Source of the DNA: Gymnogyps californianus
Taxonomy: Eukaryota; Chordata; Aves; Accipitriformes; Cathartidae
Reading direction: 5' to 3'
DNA length: 64,000 nt
Assembly (NCBI RefSeq): GCF_018139145.2
Contig: NC_059481.1
Coordinates: 7,738,368 to 7,802,367, forward strand
Shown here in pieces: positions 13,847 to 25,597 of this stretch. The number at the start of each line of letters is the position of its first letter. The stretch's first letter is position 1. The notes below the pieces were generated by a model. The model ran no database searches, had not been told where the DNA came from, and saw only the letters and a program-made list of their open reading frames with translations. The translations under genes were made by a program, and so were the position numbers.

Positions 13847-16800
13847 AGCTGAGGAGTTTTGGTCGTTGAATCTAATCATTCAAAGGGCCTGATCATTCAC
13901 TGCCTTGAGATTCTTCTGAAGCTCTTCATACTTGGGCTTCTTTACATACCTGAATATCTTCACATTAGCAAGAAAATACTAAGAACCAGGAACTTCTAGT
14001 GCAAATTAAGGATGAAGTCATTATTGACACGATGATGAAGTTGAAAATGCTCTTCTGAGGCAGGCTTTAGGCTCCATTTTTTTTCCTTATTTGTATGCCA
14101 ATCAAAACAAAGAAATGCATAGTTTTCCATAACTCAAGGACCTTATCACTGATGTTTTGCATGTTTTCTTTCTGATTAACAGAAATAAAAATATTTGAAA
14201 GTTTGCAGCATTGAAATATGTCAAGATACTAAATACAGCTTTTTGCTTATACCTGACCGTAAGTCTTGATCCTTCAAATATCAAGAAACTGTGCTAGAAT
14301 GTAAGAAAATGTTGAAAAATTTTGAAGGGAATTAAAAACTGTATGTTGAAAGTGTCAAGACTGTTTTTAGTAAAAATAGTTCCATTTCTATACCATATGG
14401 TCAGTGGAAGCCATTCACAGTATCTTCTAGACTTAATACTACTCTATATTTATGTAGTTCAGGAGGCAAGGACTAGTTAATTTCCTTCATAACATAACAA
14501 ATTGCATCCTGGAATGATGAGCCTATGAGAATGAGTTAATAAGCTGTATTTTACTGCTCCAAGTGTAATTTGGCTGTCAAGTTTTATTTTGTTTTGAAGA
14601 GCACTGGCGTGGTGACGAGTAAAAAAAGAGACCAGGTAAAGCTCAGTTAAGACCTGGACTTTGCCTAACTGTGGATTATCTTCTCTTGCATCATTAAGGA
14701 AAGTCTTTTTGTTCAAATCAGGCCCTTCCTGTAACTGCTTTGTACAAGCTGACAGGAGGGCATTTTCTTCCCTGTGTCCAGATTTTACTCGTAAAGCAAG
14801 TATTGGTTGTGTTTCCCAGCCCTTGAGCTACCCCACCAAGGGAAGAAGCTTGAGTGTCAGGACAGCAGTCTACTTTGCATCTCTGGTTAAGGTTGTTCAA
14901 GAACTTAATAACAGTTGTGGAAAATTTGTATATAGTCTGTATTGTCCAGGACACTTCAAGTGTTGCCTGTCTATCTCCAAATAGGTGTTCTGTGGTTTGG
15001 AAGCAGTTATTTTAGATTTTTAGTGATAGAGAGGTCTCCTCATGGTGAATTCTAGTATTTCTTACCTTTTCATGTCTACTTTGAGATCTTTAAAACGGCT
15101 TAGTTAAGTAGCAGCTTAAAAAATCCTTACGTTTCAAGAATAACTCTTTTGTAATACAAGCTTCTAAATCTAACCCCTATGCAAACCCCATGAAATTATA
15201 TACAGAGGTAATCGAGAGAGGAACTTGGCACGTTCAGTGTCATTATCTTTAGAAAGGCCATTCTTAAGTTTTTATTTTCTGTGAGAAACTGCTTCACTGT
15301 TGGCTGAATAGGTTTAGGAGCCTAGAAAAGGGATTTTGGTCTACAAGTCTGAGTTTGAGGAAAGTCAGCATCCTAAGAACTGGACTTCATCAAAGAGGAG
15401 AACAGATAAATTATGAAGAATGAAATTCCGTGGTTTCTGGCTGCAGAAATGTCACTCAAAACATTCATTTCATTATTTGATAGTGTTTGAGCATGAAAAA
15501 CATGTAATGATGTAAACTGATTAGTCCCATACCAGCAGTCTATTAAAACAAGTGAAAAGGAGAGCTGTTTTTTGTCTGAAATTACAGTATTCTATATTAC
15601 TATTATTTTTATATAAATCATATTCATTGGCATAGAAAGATGGATAGTTTTAGTTCAGTGTTTTTCCAGAAATGTATTCTGTCCATCTTCAAACGTGAGC
15701 TCTACAAGTAGGGATGGTGTGCTGGTACGCTTTCATCCCATGTCTGTTACCGCAAAATCACGTTGTAAAAAGGAAACTCATCTCTGCAAATGATTGCTCA
15801 CAAGTAGGTGAAGATCATGTGGTAGAGGAAACTTCCCACTGCAGTACAAATCGGTTGTATTTAAAACAATGTTTTAGTGTACTGTATAGACAAGAAGTTA
15901 TTTGGGCTGAACTCTTTTAAACCCAGAAACAATAAAACAACATGAGTGAAGAATGTGAGCCGAGGGAATCTGTTGCAGACCTGTAGCGTCTCGGTTGCAA
16001 GATGATCAAGGAAGAGCTTATACAGATAAGGAAGAAACAGTTCCTGGAAAGACTGTGTTTCACATGATAGTAAATTTTATTTTTTCTTTTTTATCAGATG
16101 GGATATTTCTGAAGTTTGCTTCGTTGAATGTCAGCATAGTTGTTTGGCACAAACCTTGCAGTAACACCGTGTTAAGAAACAAGCACTAGTTAAATCCAGT
16201 CCTTGCTGGCTGAAGAGCAAAGGATCATCTCTTTCAAGATAGATCTAAAAAGTCTGACAAATGCTCAGGGCCACATGAGATCCTAAAGAGAAGTGATCTG
16301 CAGCTGTGTGTAGTCTTCCACAAAGAAATTTTCTCAGGTATTGCTTGCATTCGTAGGAAATGGGTGTTCCTATTTCTGCTAATTGTGATGCAGACACACA
16401 CTTGGAAGGAACTGTTTTATGCCATCACATTCTCAGCTCTTGTGGTCTCCTCCCTTTTGGATTCACACATCTCCTTCCCCTACAGCATTGATGTACAGCC
16501 AAAAATCCAGATGGCTGAATATTAAATGGGCTTTGTACTTAACTTGTGTAACAGAGCTAGGGTGCACTGCCTCCTTTCCTAAATTCTGGTCAACAGGAGT
16601 GTGTAAAGCTCCAGAGCATTTAGATTCCACTTCTCTTGCAGGGGACTTGCAATAAACTCCCCTCCCCCCGCTTTTTATGTTAAGGGCTGTTATTTCCTAT
16701 AGGACAGGCAGAATTTTAGTATTTCAGGACTGCAAGTTCAAATAGAGCTTTGCAAGGATAAAATCTATTTTGTTTTGTTTATTAGGAAGTAGAAAACTTG

Positions 16801-19800
16801 AACCTGTAAGTTTGAAAGATTTCTCTTCAAGTACCTCAGTTACAGCTCCATGTAGTATGTAGTTTCATCAAAAAGAGAAAGCATTTGTACTTGCGCAAAA
16901 TCACCCATGTTGTTTAAATGGGTGTTAATTAGGATGATACTATATAGCTGTTCAGCACCAAGGGTGCAGAAGATAGAACTGTATTGAATGGAGGATTCCA
17001 CTCCTGGCTGTGACATTGGAGATGTCTACTGCGTTGTGGAGTGGCTGCTCTGCCACTTCTGATTTTTCAGAAGGAACAGATTGTTTTTTCCCATCATTCA
17101 AATGGAAAATCTGCCAGTCCATTTATCTATCTCCTGTTCCTACATGGCAGGATAAAGACAACATCATAGAGGTCATCACGCCATAGAACCTTTCTTCCAA
17201 CAGTTAAATACTTGCTGTGGAAGCAGAGACTCTCACTGCTGTGTGAGTAGCGGTGAATGTTTGCCTGTAAGTGCTCAGGAGGCTATTCTGAACTTAAGTG
17301 AGAACTGAGACTATTTGTGTTCTTCAGCTCTCTTCCTGACGTTGTCTTCAAATATTATTACTGGTTGTTTATGCTCTTTATGATGTTCATGAACCAGAAT
17401 GTAGTAATGGTAGGTATTGTAGGAGTTTAGGAGAAAACTTAAAATGCAATGTTTCGAGGCCAGCAAGGAGTAGATACGTTATATTGGGGAAACAGCCGTA
17501 TCTTTGGATGGGTTACATTGTGTTTTACACTTGTTCTCTGAAGTATCAAGCTTTTGAAGAGAATTGTGGAGACTTTTCATTTAATCCTGAAATGGGCATA
17601 GTACTACTTGCCAACAATAATACTGAGATATGATCAGGGCGGTGCTGACATGCATTAGCTTTACCCACTTAGATAAGAGGTGTTTTAAAAAGGCATAGAG
17701 TTTACATCAATAACGTAAATTGTATTATTTTATTTAGCTGTTTCTTGTCATTGCCAACGAGGTCAAATTAGACTAGATTTTAAGAACTGTTTCATGAATT
17801 TTCAGACTGCACTGTTACTGGAATCAGTACGTCTGTACGTCCAAGCCCTGTCTGCATTTTTGAAGGCCTTAGCCTTATGATCCACATCTTAAACATACAC
17901 TTCGTCTTTGTGTACACATTCTAGGAAACAAGATATCCTTCTTCAAGAACTGTAATGTGTGGAGTTGGTATCTGACTTCAGATATTGCAAGGGTTTTCTG
18001 CTTTTCTAGTTGAGTTGTATAAATAGAAGCATAAAGTTTGGTTATTCTTGCTGAATCTGTGATATCAAGTAATTTGGCATATTTGCAGCAGATCACTATA
18101 TTCAAGCAGACGTGAGTGCTTCGTTATACGTGATTTGGAATATTTATTTCAGATTTAATCTGGTCTCAGACTAAAGCAAATTTACTGTCCTCGTGGTTTT
18201 AAGTTTTCTGAAGTGAAAAAGCAGTTAGTGCATTCTAGAGATGCACATGCCATTTGAACCTATTGTACCTCTTGAGCATTAGAACTTCTTTGGATATGGA
18301 GCTTCCAGTTGCAGATGTAATGTTCAGATGAAAAAAAGAGTCAAACTTCCGATTTCAGGTACTTTTTGGTTGTTTTTTTCTGTCACAGTATTCCCATCCT
18401 TAATGAATGTGAGCAATTTGGTCTGCTTGAAAGTGTGAAGACACAAAACTGAAGCCCCAGGACCCTAGATGTGCTTCTGAATGCTCTGGCTGCAGATATG
18501 TATGTGAACAGACTGACCTTAGGGTCCAGGCATGGTGAAACTAGTCTCCTGTATTACGGTCATGTGCTTGTGGTCGGATTCAGTGCTTAGAGGCTCCTGA
18601 ATGGTTAAGACAGATTTCTTCTAACCCAGGCAGAAGTGAGTGCTGCTGACTGAATTGTATACGATCAAATGAAGAAAAAGGCCTACAAGCCTTGCACTCA
18701 ACCTTCAATATGTGTTCTCCAGTGGAATGTATATATTGTGATGAGGCGTCTTAATCTCCTTCACTCTTAAACGCTAACACGGCCACTTCAAAACACTTGA
18801 GTAACAAACTTCTTTAATAAGCTATTTGTAGAGTAGAGGTCTCAAAGTTGAATAGCTATCTTTACTTTGATAAGGCGATAGCCAGCAATGGTCTATTTCA
18901 ATTTCAGCTCTTTATTGCTGTGGTATTGCTGGCAATTAGCTTGATTTCATACACCTTAAATTGGTTCTGTGTATGGGAGAGCTACAAGTCTTATTTGTAG
19001 TATCTTTCCTTAGAACAAAAAGAATGTGAGAGAGATTGTTTTGCTAACTGTCAGAGGTATCAATGTGAGACGAATGCTTTATATTTTTAATCCTTTTTTA
19101 TCAGGTGTTACTTGTTGATATCTTTAAGACCATCTTTTCATATGATTACTTTTCCTGGATAGCTTTACTTTTTCCATTGTAACAAGAATAAAACCTTTTT
19201 TCCCTCAAGTAATTCTCTAGCCAGCAAGAGACCACTGAGTGTCTTAGTGAAAGCGTCTTTATATGTTTTTAAGTGAGTAGCTTTTTTTTTCATTAAACTG
19301 ATGCCTATCTAGATACTATAAATGTCATTTGGATTCTTAAGGTTGTCAAAAATGAATAGTTTGTTTCTTCTTGCTGTCTGAAATTTATCTGACAAAATGA
19401 AGTTCAACATAAAGCACAGATAGGTAATGAAAACAGCTATTGTGTAGGTAGAAAATCTGTGATTAATTAAGTGGGCGGCAGCTGGATGTGACCACAATCT
19501 ATTTGTGAAGGGCTGTAAATAGCATCAAAGATTTGTGAGCATTAGGTCTGTGGACAGCAGGAAATATTTGAAAGCCAAAGTAGGATCAAATGTTTGGGTA
19601 AAAATTATGGTTATAGCTAACCACAAATCAAGTGAGAGCCATTAGAATGTTGTTTGTTATCCTGTGGTTGAATGTAAATTCTCAACATTGCTCCTTTGAT
19701 TTGTAAAGCAAATGAGGGTTAGGCTGCAACTTTGAAGACATGCGAGACGTTAAAGTAAGACAAGCAGGCTATGCTGTCTTTGTTGTGCTCTGCCTTTGGA

Positions 19801-22274
19801 AATTTTCTGAAGGTATCTCTTGCACTGCAAGTATAGGCATGGATCCTCACTGTTGAACACCCTGTTTGTTTCCACTGAAGGACATGCACCACTCAACCTC
19901 GCACTTCTGTTTGTACATATTAAGTACCTCATACAGTAAAATGCTTAGAAAGCTGGCTGTGTGGTGTAATTTGCTTGCTGTTCTATTAGAATGCTATGAA
20001 GCATGTACATTTTGGCTCCCTCAGGGATCAGCAAAGCTGAAAGCAGTTCCTGGAAATCTATATCATTCTTCTCATTTACAAATAGCTCTGGTGAATGAGG
20101 TGTACATTTGGTGGGAATCCCACCAGGAGAGGGGATGTACTGCCACGTGCTAGCTATTATTTTCTAGCAGTCATAAAATCCTCATTGGTGTCTCATTTAA
20201 TACCTGTCACAGACAGATAGCAATGAAAGGAATCATCTTCATCTAACTGTAGGATTTGTAGGATTTAAATCTGTAAGTTCATATGTGAAGGTCAAAGGTT
20301 TTAACAGTGGCCAGAGAAAACCAGTATTGTTATCCTCAGCTTCTTCACGTGTTGAGGAGAGAGCCATCCAGCCAATCTCTAGGCAGCCTTGCTTAGACTT
20401 GGGGGGAAAAAACCCCCGAAAAACTAGGGTCCTCCCTAGTGGAGAGAAGAGAGATGTATCAAAGACAAGACACAAGAGTTGGGGTGGAAGTGTCAGAAAC
20501 TGGCTGTCTGGGAAAGGAATGCAAGTCCACTAGTGCAAACTGTAATTCCGAAAGATGAGGAGTCAAAGCTTTTAGATGCCAAAGCAATGTATGCTTTCTT
20601 GTTACTAATCTGATGTACCTCATGCCTAGAGGGAAAGAATTAAATGAGCAGCACTTCTGTGAGTTCCAGTTGAGTGAAATTAGCAAAGTTGCGACTTTCT
20701 TAGTATCTCCTGTGATGCCCTCTTTATCCAAGCTTCCTTGTACAAGTTCTAAAGGGGGAGCCTAGAATGTAAACACCAAACTAAAGCAATACTGCCAGCA
20801 TTTAATGACTTATTTAGCCCCTCCAGTCCAATATCATAAATGATGTTTGTGGATAAACTAATACCTTCTGGAGTGTGTCACATACTCATGTGATGTGCAT
20901 TGCCATAGAACCCCATAGATAAAACTGCATAATTTTGTTGTAGCTAAGTACTTTACCCATTCTGGTGTAGAATTCTGTTAAGATCTGATTTTACTAACAT
21001 TTACATTAAAGTTTATCCTACAGTTTTTATCTAGGTTAAAGTGACTGATCTGAGAAAAAGATCATCATTTGTATGCCAAAATTATTTTTTAATATTCTCT
21101 CCTCAGTATTGAGCATCAAATGTTTTTAATTGCAGTGAGAAATTTAGAAAATTCAAATTGCTCAAACAGGGCTTGCAAATCTGTGTCAAATATATATTCT
21201 AATGTTTGGGTTTCCTTTTTCATTAACTAACCTAACTGCTTCTCATTAATTTTTCTGATTTACTACTTTGAATTTGTGTGTTTGGAATTTGTAAAGGTAT
21301 ATTCACTACTTGCTGTGAATTTGAGCCATTAGAAACAGAATGCACTAATGTTAAGTTGCACATGCAAATGAAGGGAGGGGTATAGATCTTCTATGGGGTA
21401 CAACCTGAAGTGAAATAAGGCAGCTGAGTTTATATTAATATACTCCTGGAAGTTAGAGTTCTAAGTGAATAGAGTGGTACTAGTGGTATAAAGGGACATA
21501 CGTTAAAGTTTATAATTTTCTTTCTCAGCTATTTGCTTACATAGCCATTACTTAGGGGAAAAAACCCTGACTTTATTTTTATGGTGTTGCTTGGTTATAA
21601 AAGTAGTAGGAGTTCTTAGAAATAATTATTCATCTGGAGAAAATGAGCAATGGGCGGTTCTTGCCCAACATCCTTGGCCTTTCTTACCATTTAAAATTTT
21701 GAGTTTATTGTTTTAATTTTTTTTTTCATTTCTGTGAGATGTCCATGATACAAATTTGGCTCTGAAAAAAGATGCTCAAGGCTTTCTTTAGAATAAGAAA
21801 TCTGGTATTGAAAGAATAAAAGGATATTTGCTTTATGTTTGTTTTAGTTTAAAGATGGCATGGCTTTGGATAGTAGTGCATAAATGAAACCTTAATTCGT
21901 GAGGCTATAAATGTAGATGTCTACATCTAGCCAGTTTTAATCAAGTTTACTGTCTGTTCTACAATGACTATGTCTCATAAAAGTAATAGAGATATAACTG
22001 GAATTAATAAGAGATAAGAAAAGGAAGTGATGCAGATCATCTTACAAGATGTCAGGTGGAAACAGTTGATAACTGGTGTTGTTTTATTTTGATAAACATT
22101 CATTTTTTTGTGGTTTCACATTTCTTTGTATCATTTCATGGTATTTTCACTTTTCTTTTGGAGGAGGCAAAGGTGGAAGAGGGACTTGGGTAAGGAAGAC
22201 GGGGAAAAAGAAGAGGAGAAAGGTTTATCTTTGACACATTCAGAAGCTTTTAATGCTTTCTCTTCAATAACGTT
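13847..22274 (+). other. Intronic sequence, no gene seen
   Basis: This is AT-rich intron sequence. Open frames are short, with no recognisable protein family and no supported splice signals. A weak resemblance to a CR1 ORF2 phrase near 16245-16300 is too short to call. Two adjacent small hairpins lie at 20401-20440. Nothing else structured was noticed. Confidence 0.55.
20401..20440. repeat. Two adjacent short hairpins
   Basis: A run of six G, six A and five C (20401-20417) can fold on itself. It is followed within six bases by 7-bp perfect arms, ACTAGGG (20423-20429) and CCCTAGT (20434-20440), around a TCCT loop. It may be a chance structure or the relic of a repeat. No function is claimed. 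Confidence 0.45.
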
Positions 22275-23360
22275 CTTAAAGTAAATGCCTTGTACTGGGA
22301 GCCCAAAAGTGGACACAGTTTTCCATTTGTGGTTTCTCAAGTGTCAAATAGGGGGCATAATCACCTGCTTTGACCTACTGACTACATGCTTGCTAGTACA
22401 GTCCAGTATGCAGTTGCTGTCTTTGCTGCAAGGGCACACTGCTTGCTTATGTTCAATTTGTTGTCCACAAGGACCCCCAGGTCCTTTTCTGCAGAGCTAC
22501 TTCCTAGCCAGTGAGCACACAGGCTGTACTAGTGCATGGAGTTTTTCTGTCCAAGATGCAGGACTTTGCATTTGAACTTCATGTAGTTCCTGTTTGCCCA
22601 TTTCTCCAGCCTGTCAAGTAGCAGTCCTGCTTCCAGTATCTTGACGGCTCCCCACAATTTGATATCATCAGTACATTTGCTGACAGCACACTCTTGTCTT
22701 ATTGTCCAGGTCCTTAAAGAAATGTTAAACAGTATTGACTGCAGTAGGCCTGACAGAGGGATGCCACTAGTAACTGCCTGTCAGTTGGATTTTGGAGCAG
22801 TGATCACTACCCTTTAAAACTGGCAGTCCAGCTGGTTTCCCATCCACCTTATTGTTGACTTACCCAGTCTGGATTTCTCCAGTTTGGCTTTAAGAATACT
22901 GTGGGAGACTATGTTGAAGGCCTCACTAAAGTCAAGGTGAAAAACATCCACTGCTCTCCACTTATCCACTGAACTAGCCATTTAATCACAGAAGACAGTA
23001 GCTTGTTTAGGCATGACTTGACCTTGGTAAATCCATGATGGTTGTTCCCAATAATTTTTTTTTGTCCTTCATGTACTTGGAAATGACTTTCAGGAGGATT
23101 GGCTCTGCAGTCTTTCTCAGGGCTGGGATTAGGGTGACCAACCTGCAACTGAGCCTCAGGTCCTCCTTGCCCTTAATGAAGACGGATGTGGCATTTGCTT
23201 TTTCCAGTCATTGGGCATTGCCACCAATCACCATGACCTCACTGTGATGTCATCCAGCTCCATTAGCACCCTTGGTTGCATCCCATCTGCTCCCAAAGAT
23301 TTGTGTACATAAAATTTTCTCAGGTGCTCCCTAATTTGATCTTTCTCTACTCATTTCCAC
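22275..23360 (-). mobile_element. CR1 LINE fragment, reverse transcriptase region, defective
   Basis: Read on the minus strand, the segment follows CR1 ORF2 order. A phrase like KSLGADGMQP lies near 23290. A DWKK-like phrase lies near 23200, where the known element has WKKGNIVPIFKKG. DVFHLDFSEAFNIVS lies at about 22903-22950 (the family has LDFSKAFDTVS). A VTSGIP-like phrase lies near 22765. The catalytic FADD position appears as CTDD at about 22664-22675. After that come a KCKVLHLG-like motif and EKDLGVLVDNKL near 22480. The low-coordinate end resembles the EVILPLYSALVRPHLEYC region but is badly decayed. Stops and frameshifts interrupt it and neither end of the full element is present. It is a 5'-truncated, dead copy, as is usual for CR1 in birds. 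Confidence 0.85.
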
Positions 23361-24443
23361 AGACTCAATGGGAGTGATTTAATTTTACACAAGAATACAA
23401 GCGAGTGGAAAAAAATAGAATATATACTTCTGTTTGATACACTTAAAACCAAAAGTCATTTAAATTTGTTAGTAAATTTTAGATTGTGAAGACCATGGAA
23501 TTGACATAATTCTACCTTGTCAAATCCATAAAGAGGCTGACTCCTGTGACTTGGCAAATTTCCAGTTGATGTCAACTTTGAAGTCCATGAGGATTGCTTT
23601 TGAGGAAAGACAGCAGGATTTGGATTAAAATATTTATTTATGATTGATAAATCAAGTCCGCCTGGTCTCCAGACAAGGAGAGCTGGTGGTGCAAGAAAAA
23701 TCAGTTTGAGAGTTTCTCCTTCATTTCAGTTTTGTATAACATTCTATTTCAGGTTAAAATACCTCCCGAACCAAAAGAAATCTTTGGATTGACTGATAAG
23801 TTTTAAGAACATATTACTGATAACAAAATAGCAGTAGTCGTTACTCATGTAGTAGAGGCTAGTTTGAAAAGAAAAGCAATAAAAACTTTGTGTTTAGGTG
23901 TAAGAAATTAACTTTTTTTTTATGGACCTTCTACGTTTTGATTTCACACGGATTGTAAGTGCCACCTTGTGGACAACATTATTAATCTTGTATCTCATTA
24001 TAGGACACAAATTGGTGAGGTAGGATAGTAAAATTTAGTTCCAAATTCTGTGACAGAAATCAGTTATGTTTTCTTTGGGGATTGGAAGATTTTGATTTAT
24101 TGTATTTTCCAGTATTGTTTATTGATGTTCTGAGACTTCAGCTTCTTAATTAGTATATGAGTATTGTGTAAGAAATCTCTGAAGTCAAAGAACGTATTAC
24201 CATTGGCTTCAATGGCTGTGAATAAAGCCAAACTCTAGTAGTCTTACTGTGGAGTCTTACTACTTCATGATTTTTGCAGTTCTTGCTGAAATACCTTTGT
24301 TGGTCACTCTCAGATCCTGAATGCTAGCTTATGTGGATCACAGATCTGGTTCGAATGGCAATTTGTTACATGATATGTAGAACTTTACTAAGGACTGTAA
24401 ATTGCAGAAAACCAGGTCTTTTAATTAGTAAGTTTCCCTTTTT
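23361..24443 (+). other. Intronic sequence, no gene seen
   Basis: AT-rich spacer between the CR1 fragment and the large solo LTR. No ORF, exon or repeat is convincing here. A phrase near 24200-24230 (CCATTGGCTTCAATGG) may belong to a set of old dispersed motifs described in the findings. Confidence 0.5.
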
Positions 24444-24448
24444 CTCAG
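24444..24448. repeat. Target-site duplication CTCAG, left copy
   Basis: It matches the five bases at 25593-25597 exactly and abuts the TG end of the LTR. Confidence 0.8.
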
Positions 24449-25592
24449 TGTGGTGGGTTGACCCTGGCTGGACTCCAGGTGCCCACCAAAGCCGCTCTAT
24501 CACTCTGCCTCCTCAACTGGACAGGGGAGAGAAAATAGAACAAAAGGCTCGTGGGTTGAGATAAGGACAGGGAGACCACTCATTACCATCACAGGCAAAA
24601 CAGACTTAACTTGGGGAAAAAGTAATTTAATTTATTGCCAATCAAATCCGAGTAGGATAATGAGAAATAAAAACAAATCTTAAAAACACCTTCCCCCCAC
24701 CCCTCCCTTCTTCCCGGGCTTAACTTTACTCCCGAATTCTCTACCTCCTTCCAGTGGCGCAGGGAGACGGGGAATGGGAGTTGCGGTCAGTTCATCACAC
24801 GTTGCTTCTGCCACTCCTTCCTCCTCCTCAGGGGGAGGACTCTTCACACTCTTCCCCTGCTCCAGCGTGGGGTCCCTCCCACGGGAGACAGTCCTCCACA
24901 AACTTCTCCAACGTGAGTCCTTCCCACAGGCTGCAGTTCCTCACGAACTGCTCCAGCGTGGGTCCCTTCCACAGGGTGCAGTCCTTCAGGAACAGACTGC
25001 TCCAGTGTGGATCCCCCGCGGGGTCACAAGTCCTGCCAGCAAACCTGCTCCAGAGTGGGCTCCTCTCTGCACGGGTCCACAGGTCCTGCCAGGAGCCTGC
25101 TCCAGCGCGGGCTTCCCACAGGGTCACAGCCTCCTTCAGGGATCCACCTCCTCCAGTGTGGGGTCCTCCATGGGCTGCAGGTGGATATCTGCTCCACCAT
25201 TCACCTCCATGCGCTGCAGGGGGACAGCCTGCCTCACCATGGTCTTCACCATGGGCTGCAGGGGAATCTCTGCTCCCACTCCTGGAGCACCTCCTCCCCC
25301 TCCTTCTTCACTGATCTTGGTGTCTGCGGAGTTGTTCCTCTCACATCTTCTCACTCCTCTCTCTGGCTGCAGTTGCTGTTGTGCAGCAGGTTTTTTTTCC
25401 TCCTTCTTAAATATGTTATCCCAGAGGCACTACCACTGTTGCTGATGGGCTCAGCCTTGGCCAGCGGCGGGTCCGACTTGGAACCAGCTGGCGTTGGCTC
25501 TGTCAGACATAGGAGAAGCTTCTAGCAGCTTCTCGCAGAAGCCACCCCTGTAGCCCCCCTGCTACCAAAACCTGCCACGCAAACCCAGTACA
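24449..25592 (-). mobile_element. Solo LTR of an avian endogenous retrovirus, long GC-rich type
   Basis: On the minus strand the element starts TGTACTGGGTTTGCGTGGC, a start I recognise from a common avian ERV LTR, and ends CCCACCACA, giving canonical TG...CA ends. The host sequence CTCAG directly flanks both sides (24444-24448 and 25593-25597), a 5-bp target-site duplication. AATAAA is present on the minus strand at 24631-24636. The body is much richer in G+C and CpG than the surrounding intron and contains a tandem array (24860-25191). No gag, pol or env sequence lies next to it, so this is a solo LTR left after recombination between two LTRs. Open frames of up to 223 codons inside it are explained by stop-poor GC-rich sequence. 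I do not assign a Repbase name. Confidence 0.88.
24860..25191. repeat. Degenerate tandem array inside the LTR, about 45-50 bp period
   Basis: Seven units each begin with a CTCCAGCGTGGG-like phrase, at 24860, 24906, 24951, 25000, 25048, 25100 and 25151, so spacing is 45 to 52 bases. A weaker eighth unit (CTCCACC) starts at 25192. Most units share a following CCCACAGGG-like and CAGTCCTTC-like phrase. By position the array lies in the U3 portion of the minus-strand LTR, where enhancer repeats are commonly found. Confidence 0.75.
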
Positions 25593-25597
25593 CTCAG
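25593..25597. repeat. Target-site duplication CTCAG, right copy
   Basis: It matches the five bases at 24444-24448 and directly follows the LTR's ACA terminus on the + strand. Confidence 0.8.

Noticed and set aside
16245..16300. Weak resemblance to the CR1 GPDGMHPRVL region
   Set aside because: Only about 20 bases align by eye and neighbouring CR1 motifs are absent. Not enough to call a repeat.
24754..25525. Long overlapping open frames (up to 223 codons) rich in Ser, Pro, Leu and Cys
   Set aside because: They lie wholly inside the GC-rich solo LTR and its tandem array, occur on both strands and in several frames, and match no protein family. Stop-poor composition explains them.
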